A stretch of 64,000 nucleotides of DNA, taken from contig DASXEZ010000147.1 of NCBI GenBank assembly GCA_036489875.1, positions 1 to 64,000 of the forward strand, given 5' to 3'. Positions 1 to 7,609 of this stretch are shown one piece after another. The stretch is from Palsa-513 sp036489875. GTDB taxonomy: Bacteria > Actinomycetota > Thermoleophilia > Solirubrobacterales > Solirubrobacteraceae. The notes under the pieces were generated by a model that worked only from the letters and a program-made list of their open reading frames with translations, made no database searches and was not told where the DNA came from. The number at the start of each line of letters is the position of its first letter. Position 1 is the first letter of the stretch. The translations under genes were made by a program, and so were the position numbers.

Positions 1-1
1 G

Positions 2-856
2 ATCGAGGAGCCCTTCCAGATCGTCTATGAGATCTCGGCCGCCGGCAGCGCCCAGTACGCGCACACGCTGGCGATCGTCGACACCACCTCCGACATCCGC
101 CTGCGTGAGTACGACCTCGCGGCCAGCGAGTTCACCGGCCAGTCGCTGCACGCCGGGCAGTTCGAGCTCTACCTGGAGGACGGCGCCCGCTGCCGCCTCG
201 CCCACCTGACCGACTGGGGGCCGAGCGAGGTCGCCGACGCCTCGACCGCCGTGGTCGAGATCGGCCGCGACGCCTACTGCCACTGGCTGCCTGCGCTGCT
301 CGGCGGGCCCCTGATCCGCCACCACGACGAGATCGTCGTCGCCGGCGCGGGCGGCGACATGGCCTTCCGCGGCCTGCTCTTCAGCCAGGCGCAGGAGCAC
401 CTCGACGTGTTCGCCGTCGACCTGCACGAGACCGGCCCCTCCGGCGGCGACGTGCACTGGCGCGGCGCGGCGACCGGCGAGAGCCGGGCGAGCTTCGAGG
501 GGCTGATCAAGATCAACCCCGGCGCCCAGCAGTCCCACACCTACCTGCAGTTTCACTCGATGATGCTCTCGGACGCCGCCAAGCTCGACGCGATCCCCTC
601 GGTGCTGGTCAGCGCCGACGATGTCTCGGCCTCTCACGGCGGCACCGTCGGCGAGCTCAACGAGCACCTGATCTTCTACATGCAGACGCGCGGGCTCTCG
701 CGCCCGGATGCGGTGCGGGTGATCGTCGAGGGCTTCTTCGAGCCGTTGATCGTGCAGCTCGACGACGAGCCGCTCGAGCAGCAGATCCGCGACCGCATCG
801 GCGCCAAGCTCGCGGCGGCCGCCGACGACATCGAGCGCTACGCGCTCGCGCGATGA
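2..856 (+). CDS. sufD: SufD, Fe-S cluster assembly scaffold subunit (5' end outside window)
   Basis: The visible 284 residues are the beta-helical core and C-terminal helices of the SufB/SufD family. The stretch around GTVGELNEHLIFYMQTRGL followed by a 'VEGFFEPLI' tail is the family's C-terminal signature, and it recurs in the sufB product downstream. SufD works in the cytoplasmic SufBCD complex that builds Fe-S clusters. It overlaps sufS by four bases (ATGA), so the two are translationally coupled. The start and probably sufC lie before the window. SufD is preferred over SufB because a clear sufB occurs at 2609. Confidence 0.9.
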   Translation: MEEPFQIVYEISAAGSAQYAHTLAIVDTTSDIRLREYDLAASEFTGQSLHAGQFELYLEDGARCRLAHLTDWGPSEVADASTAVVEIGRDAYCHWLPALLGGPLIRHHDEIVVAGAGGDMAFRGLLFSQAQEHLDVFAVDLHETGPSGGDVHWRGAATGESRASFEGLIKINPGAQQSHTYLQFHSMMLSDAAKLDAIPSVLVSADDVSASHGGTVGELNEHLIFYMQTRGLSRPDAVRVIVEGFFEPLIVQLDDEPLEQQIRDRIGAKLAAAADDIERYALAR

Positions 857-2106
857 GCGTGAGCGAGCTTCACCCCGCCGCGGTCGGAGCACTCGACGTG
901 CGCGCCGACTTCCCGATCCTCGGACGTGAGATCGGCGGACACCGGCTCGTCTACCTGGACTCCTCCTCGACCTCGCAGAAGCCGGCCGCGGTGCTCGACG
1001 CCCTCACCGACTTCTACGCCAACCACAACGCCAACATCCACCGCGGCGTCTACCCGCTGGCGCAGGAGGCCGACGCGCTCTTCGAGGTCGCCCGCGAGCG
1101 GATCGCGGCCTTCGTCAACTGGCCGGCCGCGACCACGATCCTGACCAAGAACGTGACCGAGGCGATCAACCTCGTCGCCTACTCCTGGGGTCGCACGAAC
1201 CTGGGTCCGGGCGACGCGATCCTCATCACCCAGATGGAGCACCACTCCAACATCGTCCCCTGGCAGCTCACCGCGCAGGCGACCGGCGCGCAGCTGCGCT
1301 ACCTCGACGTCGGCGAGGACGGCACGCTGTCGCTCGATCAGCTAGACGCCGAGCTCGCCCGCGGCGACGTCAGGCTGCTCGCCCTGACCCACATCTCGAA
1401 CGTCCTCGGCACGATCAACCCGGTCGAGGCATTCGTCGCCCGCGCCCACGACGCGGGCGCGCTGGTGCTCATCGACGGCGCCCAGGCGGTGCCCCAGCTG
1501 GCGGTCGACGTGGCGGCCATCGACGCCGACTTCTACGCCTGGACCGGCCACAAGGCGCTCGGCCCGACCGGCATCGGCGTGCTCCACGCGCGCGCGGAGC
1601 TGCTCGAGGCGATGCCGCCGTTCCTCTCCGGGGGCGACATGATCGCGACCGTCGAGGAGCAGTCCTCGAGTTGGAACGAGCTGCCCTTCAAGTTCGAGGC
1701 CGGCACCTCGATGATCGCGCAGGCGATCGGCTTGCGCGCGGCGCTCGACTACCTCGACGCCCTCGGCATGGACAACGTCCGCGCCCACGAGCAGGCGCTC
1801 ACCGCCTACGCGCTCGAGCGCATGGCGGCGGTCGGCGGCCTGCGCGTGTTCGGACCGCCGGCCGCGAGCGAGCGCGGCGGCGTGATCTCCTTCGCCCTCG
1901 AGGGCATCCACCCCCACGACGTCGGCGAGCTGCTCGGCCGTCGCAACGTCTGCGTGCGCGCGAGCCACCACTGCGCGCAGCCGCTGATGCGCCTGCTCGG
2001 CGTCGCCGCGACCGCCCGCGCGAGCTTCGGCCCCTACAACGTCGCCGCCGACGTCGACGCCCTGATCGAGGCGATCGGCGAGGCCCAGGAGGTCTTCGCG
2101 GGCTGA
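853..2106 (+). CDS. sufS: Cysteine desulfurase SufS
   Basis: A 417-residue class V aminotransferase-fold PLP enzyme that takes sulfur from L-cysteine and passes it as persulfide to SufU/SufBCD. The PLP lysine is in TGHKALGPTG (about residue 233) and the persulfide cysteine is in RASHHCAQPLM (about residue 373). Length is normal for SufS. The start codon overlaps the sufD stop and the gene ends one base into the sufU start, so sufD-sufS-sufU form one operon. Confidence 0.95.
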   Translation: MSVSELHPAAVGALDVRADFPILGREIGGHRLVYLDSSSTSQKPAAVLDALTDFYANHNANIHRGVYPLAQEADALFEVARERIAAFVNWPAATTILTKNVTEAINLVAYSWGRTNLGPGDAILITQMEHHSNIVPWQLTAQATGAQLRYLDVGEDGTLSLDQLDAELARGDVRLLALTHISNVLGTINPVEAFVARAHDAGALVLIDGAQAVPQLAVDVAAIDADFYAWTGHKALGPTGIGVLHARAELLEAMPPFLSGGDMIATVEEQSSSWNELPFKFEAGTSMIAQAIGLRAALDYLDALGMDNVRAHEQALTAYALERMAAVGGLRVFGPPAASERGGVISFALEGIHPHDVGELLGRRNVCVRASHHCAQPLMRLLGVAATARASFGPYNVAADVDALIEAIGEAQEVFAG

Positions 2107-2501
2107 TGGACGACCTCTACCGTGACTTCATCCTCGAGCACTACAAGCGCCCGCGCAACTTCGGCGAGCTCGACCCCCACGACCACGAGGCGCACGAGGT
2201 CAACCCGCTCTGCGGCGACGAGCTCGGCGTTCAGATCGCCGTCGACGAGGACGGCCGCATCGCCGACCTGCGCTTCCAGGGCCACGGCTGCGCGATCTCG
2301 CAGGCCGCCGCCTCGATGGCCTCCGAGCAGCTGATCGGCATGCCCGTCGAGGATGCCGGCGCGCTCGACGCCGACTGGATGCTCGAGCTGCTCGGCATCG
2401 ACGTCTCCGCGACACGCCGCAAATGCGCGCTTTTGTCGCTCAAGGTCGTGCGTCACGCGCTGACGGGCGACACCAGCTGGCCAGTCTCCGCAAGTCAATG
2501 A
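2106..2501 (+). CDS. sufU: SufU, zinc-dependent sulfurtransferase / IscU-like protein
   Basis: A 131-residue protein with the three cysteines of the SufU/IscU fold (NPLCGD, GHGCAIS, RRKCALL). In the Gram-positive SUF system SufU accepts sulfur from SufS through a zinc-swapping mechanism. The ATG at 2106 shares one base with the sufS stop; the same frame stays open far upstream inside sufS, but that extension is only an overlap artefact. Fusion-free and full length for the family. Confidence 0.93.
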   Translation: MDDLYRDFILEHYKRPRNFGELDPHDHEAHEVNPLCGDELGVQIAVDEDGRIADLRFQGHGCAISQAAASMASEQLIGMPVEDAGALDADWMLELLGIDVSATRRKCALLSLKVVRHALTGDTSWPVSASQ

Positions 2502-2506
2502 GGATC

Positions 2507-2573
2507 CGGCGCATGCGCCGAATCCCGGGACGGCGCATGCGCCGTCCCGCCGTCGGGTGCATGCACCCGACGG
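2507..2573. repeat. Cluster of three perfect palindromes between sufU and sufB
   Basis: Three near-contiguous perfect palindromes are visible: 2507-2520 (14 bp), 2526-2549 (24 bp) and 2550-2573 (24 bp). Each is centred on GCATGC. They have no A/T tract, so they may be terminators without a U-tail, mRNA-stabilising hairpins for sufDSU, or protein-binding sites ahead of the sufB promoter. The hairpin after sufB (4015-4038) shares the GTCGGG...CCCGAC arms. Confidence 0.8.
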
Positions 2574-2593
2574 GGCCTATCGATCCCGACCGC

Positions 2594-2599
2594 TAGAAT
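2594..2599 (+). promoter_or_regulatory. -10 box of a probable leaderless sufB promoter
   Basis: TAGAAT lies nine bases before the sufB ATG, and there is no Shine-Dalgarno sequence. This spacing puts the transcription start at or within a few bases of the ATG. It would give sufB its own transcript despite its operon-like position. Confidence 0.6.
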
Positions 2600-2608
2600 A
2601 GGTATTAG

Positions 2609-4006
2609 ATGGCAACCACAGCGAAGCGCATCCCCGCCAAGAGCCCGATCCAGGAGAACGACAACGGTGAGCTTGTCTCCGTGCGCGGCGTTTCGCGCGA
2701 GGTGATCCAGGAGCTCTCACGGATCAAGGGCGAGCCGGACTGGATGGCGCAGAAGCGCCTGAAGTCCTACGAGATCTTCGAGCACAAGCCGATGCCCAAG
2801 TGGGGCGTCGACCTCTCCGAGCTCGACTTCGACGAGCTCACCCTCTATTCCCCGCCCACCACCGGGCGCTTCGACTCCTGGGACGACGTGCCCCAGGACA
2901 TGAAGGACACCTACGAGGCGCTCGGGATCCCGCAGGCCGAGCGCGAGCACCTCGCCGGCGTCGTCGGCGTCTGGCGCCAGGAGCCGGTCTATGAGGGCCT
3001 CAAGGAGGAGTACGCCAAGCTCGGCATCCTCTTCTGCTCGATGGACACCGCGGTCAACGAGTACCCCGACCTCGTCCAGAAGTACTTCATGAAGAAGTGC
3101 GTGCCGCCGCAGGACAACAAGTTCGCGGCGTTGCACGGCGCGGTCTGGTCGGGCGGCGCCTTCGTCTACATCCCGCCGGGGGTCAAGTGCGACCTGCCGC
3201 TGCAGGCCTACTTCCGCATGGAGGGCGCCGGCGAGGGCACCTTCGAGCACACCCTGATCATCGCCGACGAGGGTTCCGAGGTGAACTACATCGAGGGTTG
3301 CACGGCGCAGACCTACAGCGTCAACTCGATGCACTCCGCCGTCGTCGAGATCTTCGTCCACGAGGGCGCCAAGGCGCGCTACACGACCGTGCAGAACTGG
3401 TCCAAGGACGTCTACAACCTCAACACCAAGCGCGCCGTCGTCGACGCCCACGGCACCGTCGAGTGGGTCGGCGGCTCGATGGGCGCCAAGTACGTGATGC
3501 TCTACCCGGGCTCGTTCCTGCTCGGCGAGGGCGCGCGCGCCGACCACCTCAACGTCGGCGTCGCCAGCGGCAAGGTGCACAAGGACACCGGCGCCAAGGT
3601 CGTCCACCTGGCCCCCAACACGACCTCCAACATCCTCGCCAAGTCGATCTCCAAGGACGGCGGCGTGATGGGCTACCGGGGCCTCGTGCGGATGGGCCAC
3701 AACTCGCAGGGCTCCAAGGCCCGCGTGCAGTGCGACGGCCTGATGATGGACGGCCGCTCGCGCTCGGACACCTGGCCCGACATCCAGATCCAGAACCCCA
3801 ACGTGACCGTCGCCCACGAGGCCACGGTCGGGCGCATCTCCCAGGAGCAGCTCTTCTACATGGGCTCGCGCGGCTTCACCGAGGACGAGGCCGCGGCGAT
3901 GATCGTCAACGGCTTCATCGAGCCGGTGACGAAGGAGCTGCCGATGGAGTACGCGGTCGAGCTCAACCGGCTGATCCAGCTGGAAATGATCGGATCGATC
4001 GGCTAA
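2609..4006 (+). CDS. sufB: SufB, Fe-S cluster scaffold protein
   Basis: A 465-residue SufB with the full beta-helix and C-terminal segment (YMGSRGFTEDEAAAMIVNGF, then 'ELNRLIQLEMIGSIG'). It is the main site of nascent Fe-S cluster formation in SufBCD. Placed after sufU, it gives the order sufD-sufS-sufU-sufB seen in Bacillus-type loci rather than the sufB-first order usual in actinobacteria. The ATG is chosen because of the -10 box at 2594; the upstream palindromes separate it from sufU. Confidence 0.95.
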   Translation: MATTAKRIPAKSPIQENDNGELVSVRGVSREVIQELSRIKGEPDWMAQKRLKSYEIFEHKPMPKWGVDLSELDFDELTLYSPPTTGRFDSWDDVPQDMKDTYEALGIPQAEREHLAGVVGVWRQEPVYEGLKEEYAKLGILFCSMDTAVNEYPDLVQKYFMKKCVPPQDNKFAALHGAVWSGGAFVYIPPGVKCDLPLQAYFRMEGAGEGTFEHTLIIADEGSEVNYIEGCTAQTYSVNSMHSAVVEIFVHEGAKARYTTVQNWSKDVYNLNTKRAVVDAHGTVEWVGGSMGAKYVMLYPGSFLLGEGARADHLNVGVASGKVHKDTGAKVVHLAPNTTSNILAKSISKDGGVMGYRGLVRMGHNSQGSKARVQCDGLMMDGRSRSDTWPDIQIQNPNVTVAHEATVGRISQEQLFYMGSRGFTEDEAAAMIVNGFIEPVTKELPMEYAVELNRLIQLEMIGSIG

Positions 4007-4014
4007 CGGCTCTT

Positions 4015-4038
4015 AGGGTCGGGCGTGCGCCCGACCCT
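4015..4038 (+). terminator. Hairpin after sufB
   Basis: Inverted repeat with ten-base arms (4015-4024 and 4029-4038) and a GTGC loop, starting nine bases after the sufB stop. There is no T tract behind it, so termination may need Rho or the hairpin may act in mRNA stability. Confidence 0.55.
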
Positions 4039-4085
4039 GTGGGGCCCTCGGTGTCGGCTTGGTTCGCCCGCCGGTTGACACGATC

Positions 4086-4814
4086 ATGGCGCCGCCGTTC
4101 CCGCCGGGGGAGCGCTGGATCAACACGCCGCCGCTGCGCATCGACGAGCTGCGCGGCCGTGCGGTGCTGCTGGAGTTCTGGGACTTCGCCCGCCACAACT
4201 CGCTTGCGACGCTGCCCTATTTGAAGGCCTGGCACGCGCGCTACGCGGAGAACGGGCTCGTCGTGGTGTCCGTGCACACGCCGGGCTTTCGCGCGAGCGC
4301 GAACGAGGACGCCGCGCGCGCGGCGGTGGAGCGGCTTTCGATCGAGCACCCGGTCCTGCTCGACACCGACTACGCGATGTGGCACGAGTACGAGAATGCG
4401 GGCTGGCCGGGGCGCTACCTGTGGAACGCCGAGGGGGCGCTCGCCGACTACCACTACGGCGAGGGCGACTACGCCGGCTGCGAGCAGGCGATCTGCGAGC
4501 TCATCGGCGTGGACTTCGAGCCGCTCGAGCCGATGCGCGCGGCCGATGAGCCGGGCGCGCTGCTCGCGCCGCCGTCCGAGGACCGGCTCGCGGAGCCCTT
4601 CTCGGGGCCCTATGAGGCCGGCGCGGTGTGGGCGGTGCTCGACCCGCCGGCCGCGGGCGGCTTGGTGGTGGTCAATGGCGAGCGGCTCGAGGTCCCCCAC
4701 CCTGGCGCCCACCTGCTCATCGAGCACGAGGGCCACCGCCACGGCGAGCTGGCGCTCGAGCTCGGCGCCGGCGTGCGCTGCGACGGCGTCTGCTTCGCGC
4801 CGGGCCTCGTGTAA
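4086..4814 (+). CDS. Thioredoxin-fold protein (TlpA/DipZ-like) lacking the CxxC
   Basis: About 242 residues. The region FWDFARHNSLATLPYLKAWH followed by 'GLVVVSVHTPGF' aligns by eye with the redoxin domain of DipZ/TlpA proteins (FWTYSCINCLRTLPYLKAW-type). Here both catalytic cysteines are replaced (R and S), so a thiol-disulfide role is unlikely. No signal peptide or membrane helix is seen. The C-terminal ~80 residues are not recognised. ATG 4086 is used; an in-frame TTG at 4059 is an alternative. The substrate or partner is unknown. Confidence 0.7.
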   Translation: MAPPFPPGERWINTPPLRIDELRGRAVLLEFWDFARHNSLATLPYLKAWHARYAENGLVVVSVHTPGFRASANEDAARAAVERLSIEHPVLLDTDYAMWHEYENAGWPGRYLWNAEGALADYHYGEGDYAGCEQAICELIGVDFEPLEPMRAADEPGALLAPPSEDRLAEPFSGPYEAGAVWAVLDPPAAGGLVVVNGERLEVPHPGAHLLIEHEGHRHGELALELGAGVRCDGVCFAPGLV

Positions 4815-4838
4815 CGTCAGGCGCGTGAGGTCAGCGCC

Positions 4839-5090
4839 GTGAACTACCCCAAGAGCACCCTCGACCAGACCCAGGAGATCGAGCGGCTCGTCGCCGACGT
4901 GCTCGAGAAGCTCGACCAGGTGCGCTACTCGTTGCAGACGCTGGAGAAGCGGCTGAAGGAGGGTGCGGTCGGGCCGAGCGCGGCAGCCGGGCCGGACGAG
5001 GCAGCCGGGCCAGGCGAGGCCGCAGCGGGGACCCAGGCGTCGGCGTCAGAGGCGCCTCGGTCCGAGGCGCCTCCGTCAGACTCGGCCTAG
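4839..5090 (+). CDS. Small coiled-coil protein with low-complexity tail
   Basis: An 83-residue unknown protein. Residues 5-45 are a charged heptad-like helix (IERLVADVLEKLDQVRYSL, then 'QTLEKRLKEG'); the rest is an Ala/Gly/Pro/Glu-rich tail likely to be disordered. GTG start with GTGAGG about ten bases upstream. Its TAG stop lies in a CTAG shared with the convergent gene's stop. No function can be named. Confidence 0.55.
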   Translation: MNYPKSTLDQTQEIERLVADVLEKLDQVRYSLQTLEKRLKEGAVGPSAAAGPDEAAGPGEAAAGTQASASEAPRSEAPPSDSA

Positions 5091-5779
5091 GCGGCTGACT
5101 GCGCGAAATCGCGCACGCCGGCGCGCATGATGCGCTCGTCCAGGCAGGCGCCCCACAGCTGCGAGAAGTCGAGGAAGTTCTCACCGTCGGCCGTCGCCGC
5201 CGCCCAGCCCTCGCTCTCGAGCGCCGCCGTGAGCTGCTCGCGGTCGCGGAACCAGCACTCGGAGAAGCCGCCGAAGCCGGGCTCGTCACCGCCCGGGAGC
5301 GCGCCGACCACGTGGTTCTGCACGTAGCGGTCGATGTCGACCGACTTGAAGATCGGACCGTGCACGTTGGCCCAATGGTCGTGGGCGGCTTCGGGGTCCA
5401 TGCCGGCCTTGAAGCGGCAGACCCAGACGGCCTTGAACGGGCTCTCGGGGCCGTCGATGACGACGTGCTCGCGGACCTGGGCGCTCATTCCCTCAAGCCA
5501 CGTCATGTCGAAGACGTTGGCGCCGTCCTCGTTGACGGCCTGCCACTGCGGGCTCGCCATCGTCGCCTCGTAGGCGTCCAGATCGCTCCACCAGCCGAGC
5601 GAGTAGCCGTCGAAGCCGGGCTCGTCACCACCGGGGATGGGAACGCTGACGTGGTTCTGGGCGTAGCGCTCGATGCTCGAGCGCAGCGCCAGCGGCGCGT
5701 GATGGCCGGACCAGTAACGGCGGGCGTCCTCCTTGGCCATGCCCTGCGGGAAGCGGGCGAACCAGACCACCTTGTACAT
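5087..5779 (-). CDS. Protein with two EthD domains
   Basis: 230 residues made of two ferredoxin-like alpha+beta (EthD, dimeric alpha-beta barrel) repeats, about 1-105 and 115-215. Each begins 'KVVWFARFPQGM' or 'KAVWVCRFKAGM' and contains 'H..PL..S.IERYAQNHV' or 'HGPIFKSVDIDRYVQNHV'. The tandem copy would give in one chain the barrel that EthD proteins form as dimers. A single-domain relative lies at 41724. The ATG at 5779 has GGGGAG upstream; the frame stays open further upstream but without good starts. Confidence 0.75.
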   Translation of the reverse strand: MYKVVWFARFPQGMAKEDARRYWSGHHAPLALRSSIERYAQNHVSVPIPGGDEPGFDGYSLGWWSDLDAYEATMASPQWQAVNEDGANVFDMTWLEGMSAQVREHVVIDGPESPFKAVWVCRFKAGMDPEAAHDHWANVHGPIFKSVDIDRYVQNHVVGALPGGDEPGFGGFSECWFRDREQLTAALESEGWAAATADGENFLDFSQLWGACLDERIMRAGVRDFAQSAA

Positions 5780-5908
5780 GGGCGTCTCCCCTCTCTTGAT
5801 CGCGTGCCGCCCGCGGGCGACGCCCGGGCGATGAGTCCGCGGAACCGGCGAGCGCTGCCACCGCCTGACGCTCAGCGCAGTGAGGCCAGCCGCTGTGTAC
5901 AGCATACC

Positions 5909-5937
5909 TTGACGTGGTCTTACCACTGGCCTAGACT
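5909..5937 (+). promoter_or_regulatory. Promoter with FadR-like operator before aldehyde dehydrogenase
   Basis: TTGACG (5909-5914), a 17-base spacer, TAGACT (5932-5937). Inside the spacer is the inverted repeat GTGGTCTTACCAC (5914-5926), matching the TGGTNNNACCA form recognised by FadR-type GntR regulators. A site between -35 and -10 suggests repression. Expected leader about 118 bases. Confidence 0.65.
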
Positions 5938-6061
5938 GGCGCCGTTCGCGGGGGGCGCCTGGCTCCTGCATGCAGTGGTGGCACTGGCCCCTGACGGCGC
6001 ATCGACCGCCAACGGCTGCGTCGCAGCTGGGCAGCGGACCTGACCAAGACTGGAGCGACAC

Positions 6062-7534
6062 ATGGCGACGATGACCATCGAGCAGGTACGCGGCGAGCTG
6101 TTGATCGACGGAGCCTGGCGCTCCTCGGCCTCGGGCCAGGAGTTCGAGACCCGCGACCCCGCCACCGGCGCGCTGCTGGGGATGATCGCGGAAGCCGGGC
6201 AGGAGGACGTCAACCAGGCCGTCGCGGCCGCCGGTCGTGCCTTCGTGTCGGAGGAGTGGACGGGCCTGACGCCCTCGGCGCGAGCCAGCCTGCTGCTGCG
6301 GATCGCCGATCTGATCGAGGAGAACGCCGACGAGCTCGCGGCGCTCGAGACCCACGACCAGGGTCAGCCGCTGTGGGTGGCACGCAACCTGAGCGTGACG
6401 AGCGCCTTTGAGACCTTCCGCTACTACGCGGGCTGGGCCACCAAGCTCGAGGGCGCGACGCTGCCGCCCGCCACCGTGCCCGGGGTCTTCCAGTACACCC
6501 GCCGCGAGCCGGTCGGCGTCTGCGCGCTGATCACGCCGTGGAACTTCCCGCTCGCGATCGCCACCTGGAAGATCGCCCCGGCGCTCGCCTGCGGCAACAC
6601 CGTGATCCTCAAGCCGGCCGAGCAGACGCCGCTGACGGCGATCCGCCTGGCCCAGCTGATCGAGGAGGCGGGCGTGCCCGCCGGCGTCTTCAACCTCCTG
6701 ACCGGCGGTCCCGAAGCCGGCGCGGCGCTCTCAGAGCACCCCGACGTCCACAAGATCTCCTTCACCGGCTCGGTCGAGGTCGGGCGCAAGATCATTCTCG
6801 CCTCCGCCGGCAACTTCAAGCGCGTCTCGCTCGAGCTGGGCGGCAAGACGGCGAGCATCGTGCTCCCCGACGCCGACCTCGAGGCCGCCGTCGCCGGCAA
6901 CCTCCAGGCCGGTCTCTTCAACACCGGCCAGGTCTGCGCCGCCTTCACCCGCTTCTACGTCGATCGCGGTCGCTACGACGAGTTCGCCGAGCGCGCCGTC
7001 GCCTCGATGTCGGGCATGAAGCTCGGACCCGGAATGGACGCCTCCGCCCAGCTCGGGCCGCTGGTCTCCGAAGAGCAGCTCAACACCGTCTCGCGCTACG
7101 TCGAGTCCGGCCGCTCCGAGGGCGCGCAGCTGCTCGTCGGCGGCGAGCGCGCGACCGAGGGCGAGCTCGGCGAGGGCTGGTTCTACAAGCCGACCCTGTT
7201 CGGCGGCGTCGCCGACAGCATGAAGATCGCCAGCGAGGAGATCTTCGGCCCCGTCCTCTCGCTTCTGCCCTACGACGACCCGAGCGAGCTGATCGGGCGC
7301 GCCAACGGGACCCAGTACGGTCTCGCCGCGTCGATCTGGACGCGCGATGTCGCTCGCGCCCACAAGCTCGCGGCGGCGATGCGCGCCGGCACGGTCTACG
7401 TGAACATGGCCAACCCGGTCGACCCGGCGATCCCGTGGGGCGGCTTCGGAGCCAGCGGCTGGGGCCGCGAGATGGGCCGCTACGCGCTCGACTCCTACAC
7501 CGAGACCAAGAGCGTCTGGGTCTCGCTGGACTGA
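6062..7534 (+). CDS. NAD(P)-dependent aldehyde dehydrogenase
   Basis: 490-residue ALDH-superfamily enzyme oxidising an aldehyde to an acid. General-base glutamate is in LELGGKTASIV and the catalytic cysteine in NTGQVCAAFTRF; the cofactor-binding 'PWNFPLAIATWKIAPALACGN' region is intact. ATG 6062 preceded by GGAGCGAC. Monocistronic between its own promoter and the hairpin at 7579. The FadR-like operator in the promoter suggests control by one of the regulators encoded at 34.9 or 38.3 kb. Substrate not predictable. Confidence 0.9.
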   Translation: MATMTIEQVRGELLIDGAWRSSASGQEFETRDPATGALLGMIAEAGQEDVNQAVAAAGRAFVSEEWTGLTPSARASLLLRIADLIEENADELAALETHDQGQPLWVARNLSVTSAFETFRYYAGWATKLEGATLPPATVPGVFQYTRREPVGVCALITPWNFPLAIATWKIAPALACGNTVILKPAEQTPLTAIRLAQLIEEAGVPAGVFNLLTGGPEAGAALSEHPDVHKISFTGSVEVGRKIILASAGNFKRVSLELGGKTASIVLPDADLEAAVAGNLQAGLFNTGQVCAAFTRFYVDRGRYDEFAERAVASMSGMKLGPGMDASAQLGPLVSEEQLNTVSRYVESGRSEGAQLLVGGERATEGELGEGWFYKPTLFGGVADSMKIASEEIFGPVLSLLPYDDPSELIGRANGTQYGLAASIWTRDVARAHKLAAAMRAGTVYVNMANPVDPAIPWGGFGASGWGREMGRYALDSYTETKSVWVSLD

Positions 7535-7578
7535 GGTCTTCTCACGGACCTCGGCGCCGGCACCAGGGTCAGAGGAAT

Positions 7579-7608
7579 TCTCCGGGTCGCATCTTCGCGG
7601 CCCGGAGA
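7579..7608. terminator. Hairpin between convergent genes
   Basis: Eight-base arms TCTCCGGG (7579-7586) and CCCGGAGA (7601-7608) lie between the aldehyde dehydrogenase stop and the stop of the convergent phosphoesterase. It can serve both strands. Confidence 0.6.
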
Positions 7609-7609
7609 T

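Noticed and set aside
1671..2105. SufU extended 145 codons upstream
   Set aside because: The extension lies inside sufS in another frame and is Arg-rich noise; SufU homology begins at the ATG at 2106.
2717..3817. A 366-codon minus-strand frame opposite sufB
   Set aside because: Antisense shadow of sufB with Val/Gly/Leu-rich noise and no motif.
4075..4080. A perfect TTGACA before the thioredoxin-fold gene
   Set aside because: No -10 box at 16-19 bases downstream; the sequence there is pure GC and already coding.
5780..6355. N-terminal extension of the double-EthD protein
   Set aside because: The frame stays open, but EthD homology begins at MYKVVW with a good ribosome site, and the region upstream contains the divergent promoter.
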